Assembly: GCF_001039355.2 (NCBI RefSeq)
Contig: NW_019775732.1
Coordinates: forward strand, 85,061-149,060
Reading direction: 5' to 3'
Source of the DNA: Lingula anatina
Taxonomy: Eukaryota; Brachiopoda; Lingulata; Lingulida; Lingulidae
DNA length: 64,000 bases
Below the pieces are notes generated by a model, which was given only the letters and a program-made list of their open reading frames with translations, was not told the DNA's origin and did no database searches. This document shows, piece after piece, positions 10,575 to 24,800 of this stretch (positions are counted from its first letter, which is position 1; each line of letters opens with the position of its first letter). A program made the position numbers and the translations under genes.

Positions 10575-13355
10575 ATGAAGGCGCATGTCATCACCCAGTT
10601 AGCCTGTAGTGCTAGTAAACTACCTACATAGACAGGTCTTATAAAGTCTTTACGTAACCACACAATACCTGAAAGAATGAAAAAGTGAGTTCAGACTGGG
10701 TTTTCTGTACCACAAAGTAGCACATTTTTTATTCAGAATTTTATATTGATAGAGTAACTAGCACAGCTATGTATGCGTATGTTCGTATAATTCGTGATAT
10801 AAGAACGAACTGACGACAACATTGTGACGTAAAGTATGAGTTGGTGTGGTGGAGATTAATTATTCGATTCATAGTGGGTGATGTGATTTAAAAAAATGCT
10901 AATAGGACTTTGTCAATAAGTCGGCCTAATAGCTCAGACGCTGAATATACTTCTATTCTGTCTAAATAACAAAACACAAGAAAAATTTGTAATTCAGGTT
11001 GTCGCCATTTCTCTTGACTTCTTTTCTTTGCAGATATTTAGACATTATTCACAATGCCGCGGGCTCAGGTGAACACTTTTGGACCCGTGGACTACGTGGT
11101 GTTTGCTGGGACTTTGGTTGTCTCTGCCAGCATAGGTATATACCAGGCGTTCACCGGCGGTCATCAGAGAACAACAGATGAATTTTTGATGGCCAACAGA
11201 AAGATGGGGGCAATACCCGCAGCCATGTCCTTGCTGGCCAGTTTCATGTCCGCCATAACATTGCTAGGGACTCCGAAAGAGATGTACGTATATGGAACGC
11301 AGTACCTGTGGATAGCCTTTGGCTACTTATTGGTCATCCCCGTGGCCGCGCACTTATTCTTGCCGATATTTTTTCGGCTTAAGGTGACAAGCGCTTATGA
11401 GGTGAGCTCAAGATTTATTTTTTATGTAAAAGGGGAGTTATAACAATTTACTTATTTCATAATTTCTGCACATAACGTATCCCCTGTGTGACTTGTGTTT
11501 TACTTAGGAAACCACTCCCAAAATTACATAACACAGAGCCATTGTCAATTTGACGCCCCCGGGCCTCACGCTTGATCAAAAAGTTGACGAACTTTTAAAA
11601 AAGGCAACGATACTCTCAAAGCACATTACGAGGTCATGGAAACCAAAACTGTTGCTGTTAATGTGACTTGACGTTACATTAGGGAGGATATTATGTTCTT
11701 GTTACGTTTTCTGGAAGCAAAAGGAGTATATAGTAAACATGAAATATGTACATGATAACAGGTTTTGAAAACGTTTCACGTTCAGACTTATTTCAAAACT
11801 ACTAAAACGCAGAATTTTTCTACAACAGTTTTACAATACATGTATTACTGCAAGCCTAAATTCTATGCATAACTGATGAAATCCGTTGTAGACCCATTTC
11901 AACATTTAAACCTCCCATACATTCAAAACGCTGTATATAGCGCAAATTTAAACCCATTTTTGGAATTTTACCAAGCTTGACACTAAATTCACAATGTATA
12001 TAATCATAATGAAGTGTCGTGTGGGACCCCCTTTAGGTGTTTTTTTTTTTTTTTTTTTTGCATCGTTTTTTAAAATTATTTGACCATATTACCAATTTCT
12101 ACTACTCTTGACACTCAATACACCGAATATCTACCTGGAAGAGGTTTAAATCTGTCGAAAAGTACAGTATTAAAAGGATGAAATTTCATAGTAAAGTACT
12201 TAATAAGTGTCATCTTTTCTAGTATCTCGAGATGCGTTTCAACAAGGTGGTGCGTGTTGCCGGATCACTCACTTTCAGCCTGCAGATGGTTAGTTATTAA
12301 AAAATTATAATAATAATGGAAAAAATTGCTTTGTGTGATTTATCTAGAGGTAATTTTACAATTTTTTTTTATTTTTTAATCTTTTTCGAAAAGAATTGTT
12401 AACTTTCTCTGCGTTGCTGAAGGTAATTGTAAGGTTAAATTAATTGTCATTTCATTAACTTTCAATGCAATACTGCATATTTCAGATTCTGTACATGGCG
12501 ATTGTTTTGTATGCACCGTCTCTGGCACTTGAACAAGGTATCTGTCAAACTACTCAGTTACTATCATTATTCATTATGGTAAACATTTTACGGTATACCA
12601 TTTTTATCCCTAATTGAATTTGTCTTATGTTGTATTTTGGATGTATTTCACCATTGTATTGAAAACTTTATATTTGAACTGTTGAAAGTTGCTGTGAAAT
12701 ATTGTCTTGGCATCAGTTATCTCTCCCATAACTAGTGTGAGTAATATAGCATGATATTGTTTCTGTTGCAATTCTAGTCACCGGTCTTAATCGTTGGATT
12801 GCTGTGTGTTCCGTGGGAATTGTCTGCATTTTTTACACGAGTATAGTAAGTGTTGTTTTCACTTTTAGTTTCAATATTCACACCACACACAAGAGTGCCA
12901 TACTTAGAACTGCTTAATTCATGTGGCCTAAATAATACGCACCACGCAAATCTGTGTACTCAAATAAGGTTACAGCGGTAAACTGAATTTGAGTACTTTT
13001 AAATAACGTCACCACACAGTGATAACATGCTTTCTTCCGTGTTCCACTCACATTCACATTCACTAGAGCATACTGGTAGTTCTTTGTTCGTTTGAAGGTG
13101 ACCCGTTTTGATATAACATCAGGCTTTTTTAGAAACATCATTGGGAAAAACATCTTTAAAGACAACAAGTAAACAAGTGTTGATCATATAATGGGGACTT
13201 AATAATGATGCTATGGGCTTGTGAAAGGCAGGCAGCGTTCGATGTCAACAGAGCCGCGTCTCAAGAATTCGGTCAAACAAAGAATGCGCCTTACCTATAT
13301 GACGAAAGCAGAGAAGTTTAAGACGTCCATTAAAACATTCGTACCTACCTCACCT
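10575..13355 (+). repeat. Right copy of the 2.8-kb tandem duplication
   Basis: Partner of 7791-10572. It contains exons 1-4 of gene B and, unlike the left copy, runs on into intron 4 and the rest of the gene. Confidence 0.9.
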
Positions 13356-13851
13356 AATTTTTAAATAATGTATATGGTCTAAACACTAGAATTATATTGC
13401 TAGTATTGAAAGCAGGTGTTTACAGTTAAACAATAATTTTTTTGAAAATTGACTTCGTTCCTTTCAAGTAGTGACGGCAGTGTACCGAATAACAAGTCAA
13501 CGTGACTTGAATACGAGTGTTATTTTGTTATCATTTTATGAAAACAGCGACGAAACCCAGGTTAAAATAGAAGTCTCTATTATATATCTAGGGTCCGAAC
13601 ACCTAAATAGGTAGCTAGGATAAAGGAAGCATTGATGTTTGTCGGTAAAAATGTTTCGATTTTCCCGTTTACCTAACTTTTTATTCATTTTTGTCACTTT
13701 TCAAGTTATTTCATTTCACAATTTTCATTCAGTCTTTTTTTAACCTGCTCCTCAAATAATATTACGTGATGATCGCAGTTTTATTTATTTAGGATGAACC
13801 CCCCACCCCGCAAAAAAAGGGGGGGAGAAAAAGAAAAAACAAACAAGCAAA

Positions 13852-13903
<52 letters not shown>

Positions 13904-16900
13904 AGAACCCATAAAATTTTATGAAATACAACAAAGGTCCGTCATATTTCAAAAAAATTGTTGGACTTTTAATTTTAAGTTTGTGCATGATCTTTTTTCT
14001 TTTGGTCACTTTGCATAAAAATTATGTTCACTAAGGCATCACTAGTATGTAACCGTTAGTGAACTCGGCCATTCTACTGTACCAAAATGATCATAGCTTG
14101 GTGCATTAATCTACATGAATAAGTTCAATATTGGGTGAAAACCAACTTAGTAATAAAGGATGCAAAGGCAATTTTTTGTGACCGTGTTCATTAAGAGTTA
14201 CTGCTATTGTTTTATCCCATAGGGCGGCATCAAGGCCGTCATGTGGACTGACACCTTCCAGATCTGCATGATGTTTGCTGGGCTTCTGGCTGTGCTTATT
14301 CAAGGATCCCTGGAATTAGGAGGATTCCAGAATGCTTGGAAAATTAACATAGACGGGAACAGAATAAACTTTCTCGAGTAAGGCTGATTAGATTTTCTAT
14401 TTGTATGACCATGTGATAGAATCGTTTGAGATGTACGAGTATTTATCGTATACATGGGCAGAGCTTGTAAATGATTACAACATAAGTCACAAATGTTAAT
14501 AAAATCAGGTAGCACTTAAGGGGCGGAACTCGTGTTTCCCTATATCCTATTCTCTATACCTTTGGCCTTTCAGTTTTAACCCAGATCCCCGTGAGCGGCA
14601 TACAGTTTGGACGTGTGTATTTGGCGGGTTCTTTACCTGGCTGGCTGTGTACGGTGTTAACCAGGCTCAGGTACAGAGAGCTCTAACAGTGGTCGACCTC
14701 AGGAGAGCCCAGATGTAAGTGCATCATTTACCATTATTTATTGGTCTCAAATGTGTCAGAGATGATTTGTGATTTAAAGAAGCCATACCATTATCGTATT
14801 CCGAACGAGAATCTCTTCTGGAATGTTCTCTCATTATCTGTACATTATCTTATAACATCTTCATTTGAGATCACACGTTGAGCTCAACAGGTGGTAATAA
14901 AACTAAAATGTAGCCCGTCGACGCAACGATACTTAGTATGCATGTCTTGTACAACAGAGTAATTTTAACCTCCTAGAGCCATGTGGATTAACGCACCGGG
15001 ATTGATCGCCATTCTGATCATCAGCGCCATGTCCGGTATCCTGATCTATGCCCACTACTTTGACTGTGACCCAATGACAAATAAAGACATTTCCAATCAA
15101 GATCAGGTATAATGATGATGCCTGTTATAGTATTCAATCTCGCGTAAACCCTTTTCGAAAAATGTAAGGCTTTTATAAAAATGAAAGTTGATTTAACCAG
15201 CTTCATGCGTTAATTACCATTTGATGTACAGTAGGTGTATGTTTTTAATATTTTATTCACTGCAATGCTGTAGTTATTTTCATTACCTGAGATGTTTTAC
15301 TGGTATAGTACCACGTATATCTGATATCATATCTCTTATACGTGTATCTGATACCATATCTCTTAACTGGAATTATTTTTTTCATCTACACGTGTTTGAC
15401 AGCTACTGCCGCTGTTCGTATTGGACAAGCTAGCCTTCGTGCCTGGTCTGCCTGGCCTCTTCACTGCCTGCCTCTTCAGCGGAGCGCTTAGGTACTTGTG
15501 TTCTGTTTTGAAATAATACTAATGCAGCAATATAAATATAATAATAATAACATACAACAGACTGCTGAGACATTTTGTTAGAATATTTTTCACATATTTA
15601 TTATTTCATTATCTTCAGTACGTTGTCTTCCGGTCTGAACAGCCTGGCCACGGTTTTCACACGTGACTTGTTCCAGGAATTTTGCTGCAAGAACATGTCC
15701 GACGCCAGAGCGACGCTGTTGTCCAAAATAATGTGTATGTTGGTTAAACCATATTGACGATCTAGATATGTAAATTATTAAATAAAGTTACTTTGAGATG
15801 GTACCATGGATACGTATTACGTTATCTTGCGTATGCACTATATAGGGTACATGTAGTACATGTAATTTAAGGTGTCATTTATGTAACTGAATTTAATAGT
15901 TTAAAAACAGCCGGTGTCTGAGAAAGAAAATACTAAAGAGGGCATTTTATATGTTGTTATGCATGGCTCTGTAATACCACAGTAGTAATAACGAGATTGA
16001 CAATTTGGTCCTTGGTACCAACATCTCGTTGCCGTTACAATCGTGTTAGTCAATCATTTTAGGAAATATAGAGAGCACAATATCATGTACAGTAATCAGT
16101 TTATAAGACCTACTAAAATGTGCTGGTATACATGAGACTACTTTCCCTTACAGCTGCGGTTTTCGGGTTAATAATGATAGGCTTGACATTTGTGGCGTCA
16201 CAGCTTGGAGGTGTACTCCAGGTATGCTTTGTCAAGTATGACAGCCCTAATAATAAGGGTGCACATGTATCTTATTCAATACTGTTGAGAAATGTATAAT
16301 TTATTATCCAGTTTTCTTTCTAAGGTTAAATCGACCAGTCTCCGCCTCCAAATTAAGAAAATTGGAACTATAAATTAATAGCGCTAGCATCAAGTCATTA
16401 TCTTTCAGATAAGTCATTCACCTTTAATGATTTGGGCTTGTAGCCTACGTTTAAATGCAATCAGCAGTACCCTAAACTTAGACAGCACATATATACCACG
16501 TGTCTTGTCGTGAAAATATTAGCGTGAAAGCACGTTATTTTCAGAATAAAGTAAAATAAGAAACACAAATGACAAGCAAAAACATAATAGCCTCTTTTAC
16601 AGATTAGCAATACTTCCTCCCCCTTGCAAATGCCCAATATCTTGTCTTAAATTCCTCAACGCATAGTCTTTATCCACGAATAAGAATGTGTACATGTACC
16701 ACGACTGATAGGCGCGTAAATGTAATACTGGTGGCATACTTGTACAGTGGTCACCCAAATTTAAAGGGATTACCACTCTTCATTTTGACGGGAAAAGTGC
16801 CATAAAAATTTCCATATTTTCCAATGGTCATGGAATCTGTTCCAAAGTTCAAAGTTAGTCGATTGTTTTTTTTTTTTAAGCCTGGCTTTTGTAAGAATCT

Positions 16901-19900
16901 CTTAAGAGATAATTACGGAGTGTAGCCATCTGTGTAGCTCGACGTGGTCCGATGACAAGCACAGATTCCAAAATAATTGCTACAACCGCCTTTTTTGTTG
17001 GTAAAATGGATTTAATTATACTTGTATGTTTTAATTACAATGTATTTATTGTGGAATTTTAAATCTGACATGAAGAGTTGTTATCCATTTAATAATAGTA
17101 CTATTGACCGGTTTCAGGCTGCCCTGGCGCTGTTTGGAATGATCGGCGGTCCACTTTTGGGTGTATTTACCCTGGGGGTCTTGTTTCCATGGGCCAATTG
17201 GAAGGTAAGACGCTCAATGTTGATCAATCTATGTGGCTTGATGTGAGCTTCAATACCAGACAGAGTTACCTCTTCGTTATCACCTCTTTAGCATAATTTA
17301 GCATATCTGCATATCTAGCATTTACCGTAAGGACTGAAAATACCACCGACTCGTATATCATTTTAAATGTAAGAAAAAAGAGTGAACAGAAAAGAAATAA
17401 AAAAGAAAAGAATTAAGGAAATATTTGAATTAGACATCGCTAAATGACTTTGGGAGAGTTCCAGTTTATTTTATTTCCTTTAGGGCGCAATTAGTGGGCT
17501 GTTGACTGGCCTTATACTCACCTTTTGGATTGGCATTGGCGCCCAGATTTACAAACCGGTGGTGTGGACGGCCCCCGTGTCTGTGGCCGGTTGTTACCCA
17601 GTGAACAGCAGTCTGGTCAACCTTACAACCACTGCTGCGTCCATGTCCAGCTCGGTCAGCGACATGACCACTATGATGACCACAACCATGCCTGCTTATG
17701 AGTGAGTCGACGTCGTAAACCATTTACAGTGTATTCATGAATACGAAAATGTGTATCAAAACTCCAGTATAGTTGATGTTCGTTGCTGTTTAATTAGTGG
17801 ACAGATAATATGATTCATATTCGTCCTAGTTCAGACCAGGGAATTAAACCCTGTTCAGTCCGATGGGTTTCGATAAAATTTTTATTTGTTAAACTTTGCT
17901 GTATTAGTTCAGTAAACCCCATTTTGTTGCAAACTTAAATTCATTACTCCACCTTGGATGGTGTGGAGAATTTTTGGCTTTTAAAATAGAAGTGAAGACT
18001 AGTTACATGTAAAAATGGAAAAATCTCTAGCGAACTGAGTACCTTGTATTTTCAGGCCCCCGCTGAACGGCCTGTACAACTTGTCGTACCTGTGGTACAG
18101 TGGCTTTGGAGTACTGGTGGTTGTGATGGTTGGAATGCTGGTCAGTGCTATCACAGGTTTGTATTGTACTAGTATTTGGGTATATATGTCACTAGCGGTA
18201 AATGCCGTAGGCCTATCCCTAATACGGTACTGCAGATACTGGTTGTTTTATGGACGACAAACACCAGCATTGGAAATATGAAATAGAGTGATTTTAGTTA
18301 CTTCAGTGTAAATGACATTATTTGAAAACGTTTCTCTGATCAGACTCATCGTTTGAAATGGAAACTGACTATTGAATTAAATACTAGAATGATCGAATGT
18401 TGAAAGCAATGGATGATAAATGCATACAAAGAAAGGGGTAAGCTACGAATAACACTAGTTTGCTGTGTGATGAATGAACTGAGAAAATAATATTTAATTC
18501 ACAAGGATTTTTACATTTTTTCCAAAGGATTCACTGACACGACCATGTTAGACTACAGGCTGATATGTCCAATATTTGATATCATGTTTTGCTGCTTTCC
18601 AAAGTCCTGCCTGAGAGCTCTCCGCTGTGGAGTGGGCCATGATTTGGTCAGTGTATGGTTGAATAACAAAGTATTAATCTTATCACAGAAGGGTTGATTC
18701 TACATGAAAAAAATTTCATCAATGAGAACTTTTAAAATGCTTTACAGCTTCTTTAATTGTATTTTATTACAAGAATATATATATTTTTTACATAAAAACA
18801 TGGATAAAACATACTACTGTACACAAGCAGTATGTTATTTTAAAATTCAATAAATATCCATAATAACAATATTTTGCTCTCCTGAAAGACGAGATGAACG
18901 TTCAGACAGAAACACCCTTATATGAAGGTGCCAAATATTGACTATAGCTGAATATATATNCCTGGGGGTCTTGTTTCCATGGGCCAATTGGAAGGTAAGA
19001 CGCTCAATGTTGATCAATCTATGTGGCTTGATGTGAGCTTCAATACCAGACAGAGTTACCTCTTCGTTATCACCTCTTTAGCATAATTTAGCATATCTGC
19101 ATATCTAGCATTTACCGTAAGGACTGAAAATACCACCGACTCGTATATCATTTTAAATGTAAGAAAAAAGAGTGAACAGAAAAGAAATAAAAAAGAAAAG
19201 AATTAAGGAAATATTTGAATTAGACATCGCTAAATGACTTTGGGAGAGTTCCAGTTTATTTTATTTCCTTTAGGGCGCAATTAGTGGGCTGTTGACTGGC
19301 CTTATACTCACCTTTTGGATTGGCATTGGCGCCCAGATTTACAAACCGGTGGTGTGGACGGCCCCCGTGTCTGTGGCCGGTTGTTACCCAGTGAACAGCA
19401 GTCTGGTCAACCTTACAACCACTGCTGCGTCCATGTCCAGCTCGGTCAGCGACATGACCACTATGATGACCACAACCATGCCTGCTTATGAGTGAGTCGA
19501 CGTCGTAAACCATTTACAGTGTATTCATGAATACGAAAATGTGTATCAAAACTCCAGTATAGTTGATGTTCGTTGCTGTTTAATTAGTGGACAGATAATA
19601 TGATTCATATTCGTCCTAGTTCAGACCAGGGAATTAAACCCTGTTCAGTCCGATGGGTTTCGATAAAATTTTTATTTGTTAAACTTTGCTGTATTAGTTC
19701 AGTAAACCCCATTTTGTTGCAAACTTAAATTCATTACTCCACCTTGGATGGTGTGGAGAATTTTTGGCTTTTAAAATAGAAGTGAAGACTAGTTACATGT
19801 AAAAATGGAAAAATCTCTAGCGAACTGAGTACCTTGTATTTTCAGGCCCCCGCTGAACGGCCTGTACAACTTGTCGTACCTGTGGTACAGTGGCTTTGGA

Positions 19901-21007
19901 GTACTGGTGGTTGTGGTGGTTGGAATGCTGGTCAGTGCTATCACAGGTTTGTATTGTACTAGTATTTGGGTATACAGTATATGTCACTAGCGGTAAATGC
20001 CGTAGGCCTATCCCTAATACGGTACTGCAGATACTGGTTGTTTTATGGACGACAAACACCAGCATTGGAAATATGAAATAGAGTGATTTTAGTTACTTCA
20101 GTGTAAATGACATTATTTGAAAACGTTTCTCTGATCAGACTCATCGTTTGAAATGGAAACTGACTATTGAATTAAATACTAGAATGATCGAATGTTGAAA
20201 GCAATGGATGATAAATGCATACAAAGAAAGGGGTAAGCTACGAATAACACTAGTTTGCTGTGTGATGAATGAACTGAGAAAATAATATTTAATTCACAAG
20301 GATTTTTACATTTTTTCCAAAGGATTCACTGACACGACCATGTTAGACTACAGGCTGATATGTCCAATATTTGATATCATGTTTTGCTGCTTTCCAAAGT
20401 CCTGCCTGAGAGCTCTCCGCTGTGGAGTGGGCCATGATTTGGTCAGTGTATGGTTGAATAACAAAGTATTAATCTTATCACAGAAGGGTTGATTCTACAT
20501 GAAAAAAATTTCATCAATGAGAACTTTTAAAATGCTTTACAGCTTCTTTAATTGTATTTTATTACAAGAATATATATATTTTTTACATAAAAACATGGAT
20601 AAAACATACTACTGTACACAAGCAGTATGTTATTTTAAAATTCAATAAATATCCATAATAACAATATTTTGCTCTCCTGAAAGACGAGATGAACGTTCAG
20701 ACAGAAACACCCTTATATGAAGGTGCCAAATATTGACTATAGCTGAATATATATTTTACAGGAAAAGTTGCACTACTGCTGTCTTTGTAAAGACGTGGAC
20801 AAAGAGGACTTCCATCCAGATCCCATTACGTCATTCGGAGTCCCAGAGGAGGAACACAAACATCACAATGGTATTGATAATCCTGCTGTGGAAAAGGAGA
20901 CCGAGGAATATGGCACGGGCAATAAAAATGGCCACGTCTATGACTTAGAGCACCAGCAAAATGGAAATGTAGACGGAGTACAACTGAAGCAGTTTACCCG
21001 ATTGTAA
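11054..21007 (+). CDS. SLC5A8-like: SLC5A8-like sodium-coupled monocarboxylate transporter, gene B (667 aa)
   Basis: Complete 15-exon gene for a plasma-membrane Na+ symporter of the SLC5 family (LeuT-like fold, usually 13 membrane helices). The family imports lactate, pyruvate, short-chain fatty acids or nicotinate. Exons: 11054-11401, 12223-12288, 12486-12537, 12778-12845, 14223-14377, 14574-14714, 14977-15106, 15403-15491, 15619-15734, 16154-16221, 17118-17204, 17484-17701 (second copy 19274-19491), 18056-18156 (19846-19946), 18528-18646 (20323-20441) and 20762-21007. All have AG/GT borders and compatible phases, giving 668 codons including stop when one copy of exons 12-14 is used. Visible marks are [13 protein letters not shown] in exon 1, [11 protein letters not shown] in exon 9 (the family's Na2-site serines) and [10 protein letters not shown] in exon 12. 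The exon-12 loop is Thr/Ser-rich with NSS and NLT sequons. The tail ends FTRL, a class I PDZ-ligand pattern. Duplicated exons 12-14 flank a single N and are probably an assembly artefact. Confidence 0.9.
13794..13965. repeat. Poly-A-rich dispersed repeat in gene B intron 4
   Basis: A C/G-run segment is followed by an A tract of about 50 bases (13853-13902) and then agaacccataaaattttat and acaaaggtcc. The same order (C run, agaacccataaaaatttta, acaaaggtcc) recurs at about 21925-22020. The two are copies of a dispersed element. The rest of intron 4 (12846-14222) shows nothing else. Confidence 0.6.
17171..18959 (+). repeat. Left copy of a 1.79-kb tandem duplication inside gene B
   Basis: Runs from within exon 11 through exons 12, 13 and 14 into intron 14. 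It matches 18961-20754 almost perfectly. I noticed one substitution in exon 13 (18127 versus 19917, codon ATG versus GTG) and a 5-bp indel in intron 13. A single N at 18960 separates the copies. Confidence 0.95.
18961..20754 (+). repeat. Right copy of the 1.79-kb duplication inside gene B
   Basis: Begins in mid exon 11 without that exon's acceptor, so the exon-11 piece cannot be spliced in. It carries full copies of exon 12 (19274-19491), exon 13 (19846-19946) and exon 14 (20323-20441) and leads into the only exon 15. If taken literally, exon 14 to exon 12-copy would splice in frame and duplicate the last membrane segments, which would be unprecedented for SLC5. Confidence 0.95.
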
Positions 21008-21760
21008 ATATTGCGACATCCCCCTGTTAATAGGATGAGTGAACGAAAAGTATATCTCTAATGAATGGCCGTTTTGTAAATATATGTTAAAGCTTTCTTT
21101 AAAAGTTTATGATCATATTTTATGATTTATTTTTTATTCTTAAATTTGTCTGTTTTATCTAATTATCTGCTTATAGAGTGTGCAAAACGCGATAAACACA
21201 CGATACGTTTAAGGTGCACAGTCCTTACCGAAACTGCATGCCTTCTTAAACATCTTAAATCGTATATTCAATACTTACAGCCTTGGAACAGGTATGTTCG
21301 TTTTATCAATAGCCGATAAAAACGTCATTCATCTATACACAAGCAAGAAGCACATGGTCCTTTAATCTCTTCTCGTTAATCTAAGCATTAACTTTTGATA
21401 TATCTCGTAAAACAAGATTTAACATTAATCGGAGACAGGACAAAACAAAACTGTAGAGCAGTGTTACAGTATCATATTCAAGTGTTTTTAGTATAGTTTT
21501 TAGTATACACATGTTCCCAAGTGTGATGTAAGGTGGAATGCATGTACCTCGAAATCTAAAGTATGGTATTTAAGTAGAGTTTTGACAATTTTGCAGCTTA
21601 TGTGAACGTAACGCTCTGTGCTGCCAGACTCTGTTATGTGAGTTTGATAAAAAAAAAAAGCGTGCTTGTTTTAATACAACGTATTCTGTGAGCTTCCATA
21701 TATGTGTTGAATATTATATAATTATCTATATCGATGAAAGTGCTTTGAAATATATATTTT

Positions 21761-21766
21761 AATAAA
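21761..21766 (+). terminator. Polyadenylation signal, gene B
   Basis: An aataaa hexamer followed by a second overlapping aataaa lies about 750 bases after the gene B stop codon, within AT-rich sequence followed by a GT-rich stretch. It is a plausible 3' end. No transcript evidence. Confidence 0.5.
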
Positions 21767-21899
21767 ATAAACGTTTTTGTTGTATTTGTGATTTTGACAT
21801 GCTCTTACACAAAGCTAGGAACCAACATTATTTCTAGGGTAAAGAGCAGAATTGCTAGATGCTTCCCTGCACTTGGATTCATTGTTTTAATCTAGCCAA

Positions 21900-24800
21900 G
21901 CTGTCCCCTGGGAGATGTACAGGGTGCCCCCCCCCCCACCCCCACAAAAAAGAACCCATAAAAATTTTATTCAATCCTACAAAGGTCCATCCAATTTAAA
22001 GAAATTAAAATAATTATCCAGATACCGATGTGGGGGGGTAATGATACTGTGGCGATGGGGGCCACGTATCTGAGTCGTGATATTTTGCGAGTGTTCATCA
22101 AAGTCTTTTAGTGATGACGCAACATTTGGTGAGAGGTTTAAAGTATATTTGAGTAATTAGAAAATAGATATAATGACGTTTTTGTTCTCCAGCCAGTGCA
22201 GCGTTGCGTAACAGGCTACCTGCAGCCCCTCTGGTCAGATACCCGGTCTAGTTTTAACTGGCTTTTTGATTTAAAAAGAAAAAAACTACAGTAGTTGGAA
22301 GCCTTTTTAAGCCATACATGTCTTAAAGACAAACAATAGGGTTAGATCAGCTATTGAACTAAAATATATGACAACCGTAGATATTACATTGTCAGTGGCT
22401 TGGAAATCGTTACAAAACTTTTTGACTCCAATCGCGAGAAGTGCGTCCTCCAATCCACGGGATACTGTACAAAATTCCAAAATGTGTCTTTATTTATTTT
22501 TTTCACTATGGTTAGCTTATTCATTTGTTGTACAATCAGTAATTTTTGTGAAAAAAAACTCTTTACAAGTTGAATAAAGCACAATGGTTTATGACATGAT
22601 TTTCTGCATCAATTTACTCATTGCGTTAGGAGTGACACTTTTTTGATATGGGAGTTTAGTTCTTATACAAACTTGCCAGACGCCATTGCTTTGTGTGTGT
22701 ATCTGTACTTCCGATTTACCACTTTAATTTCTAAAATGACAATCAGAAAAACGAACGGACTTCCGTTTTTTTTTTTTTCAATTTTGAATCGAAAAAAAGG
22801 AACTTTGTCCAAGTCCTTCATCAAAACTTGAAGCGAAGGTGAGGCATTTTAAATGTATTTCACTTTTTAATATTGGAAAACGCAAAAACAGTCGATATAT
22901 CCATTTTCTATTGCATCACGGATCTGCCGTTTTTGTATTTTGTATTTTATCGCGATGGCTTACATTGTCCCATTTATTTATTCAGTAGACACTAATAAAT
23001 CATAAAAATGAACAAAAATTTGTCAAGAAAATATTAAATCTCAGATATTGATAAAAGATGCCATCAGCATCACACACTGTCAGAGCACAAGTTAATGTTT
23101 TCCTCTTTCGCTTTTTAGGCTTGGTTCCAATTGTTACCGTGCTTTCTTTTCCTTCCACTAAAAGAGAGAGAGAGAGCGAGAGAATGAGGGAGAGAGAGTT
23201 ACGAGCAATAAATAAGTTATTGAAATATGATAGACAATTTTTCATTTCAGGGCATCTTCGAAGATGTGTTTTATAGCTGTGACAGCGATGGTTGATCCGG
23301 GGAACGGCTCACTGAATGGGTCTCTACTCTCCTCCCCCCCCCCCCCCTTAGTCTGGGGGCACCCCCTTTTCCCTTCTTCCATAATACAATATTATAACGA
23401 GCGAAACGAAAGGAAACCAAGCCATTTTCAAAAACTGTGACCTGCATATAAACAGTGGCACCACAATCTGATCAATTCTTCGTTTTAGAGACACCCGTAA
23501 TCATGCATGTAAAACTCAAGTTTCTCTGGCTCATACCGTCGTAAAGAATACAGGTGAGTTCTAAAGCATCTGCAATACCCACAGAGATACACTGTACTAA
23601 ATCTAAGCTACTATAATATTAAGAGATCGAGTTATAATTGAGTTCTAAGCCCTAATGTTTAACTTTTTAAAACATTAGGGCAAAACGCACACGTTTTTTA
23701 TAATTTTACTTTCTGTTTGCAATACAGTCCAGGTCAATTATCACCTAACCCTCGATATACAGTGGTTGCGACCGAGATTTATGCCTTAATCAACGTCTTG
23801 GGAAAAATAAGCACATTGTTATTGCATGCACCCGTGCATATATTTGTTTGTGCACTTTGCTTTTGATTAAAAAATGTCGGCGAACCACCTCGCTTGTTCA
23901 TGTGCATATAGTACTAACCGGTGCTTCAATAAACCCAGGCAGGTCGGGGGAACCGTAGGGTATTGTAAATAGCTACCATATACATAAACGAGTGGTATGC
24001 GTGCACACGCGGGTAAACATACAAAATATCCACAAGCCTGGCTATACTAAAGGTAAACACCGCTATATAGCTCATGGGCTCGGACGATTAGGGGGAATTA
24101 AGTTGCTTTAACATCCATTGATACTCTGGACCTGCGTCCGCTTGAGGAACAACTTGATTTTTGCCCACTCTAACCCCTTTCAAGTTGGAGTTGGAGTTTT
24201 GTCGACATCAAATTCATGCATCAATGTTAGGGACCATTCCCACAGATATTTGGATCGATCTATCTCCCTGGGGAGTCTCACTAAATTGCTGTCAACTTGA
24301 CCGGCTTAAATGTTTGTCACGCCTAGTAAAGCTGTTAGGGGGTAACTATCTTTGCCTTTGAGTTACGTTACGGCTATATATATATACACAGAAGAGTACA
24401 ACTTATTCATTTAGCGTATTTAATCATACAGGTAATTCATGTCCACCGTTCATCAGTGGGGAATCTAAACATGGCCCATAGTTCTACCACACCTGGACCT
24501 GAGTATGCTGTACAAGCTTCCTGAATATTATTGAGTACAACACCGACCCGTTGTGTGCTGTGGGACATTAACTGACCACTCGGCTGATCAAAAGACAGTG
24601 GAAACTTACTGATAACGTTCGTCTATCGTGTCTGAAATACCGAGTAAGCATCACCATTTATTTCACAGTTAAAGCAAAACTCATTATTACTGACAATGCG
24701 TTGCTGTATTAAAGCGACTGCATTTCTAAATTTAGAATTTCGTCACAAGGACCACTTTTGGCATGTGTTTTATTATGTCATATATAGACGAGTCGTACGC

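Noticed and set aside
13785-14018. Lysine-rich or phenylalanine-rich open frames over the poly-A tract
   Set aside because: They are translations of a 50-base homopolymer and have no coding support.
17466-17723. Minus-strand open frame of 85 codons over exon 12 of gene B
   Set aside because: It is antisense to a well-supported transporter exon, and is repeated at 19256 only because the exon is duplicated.
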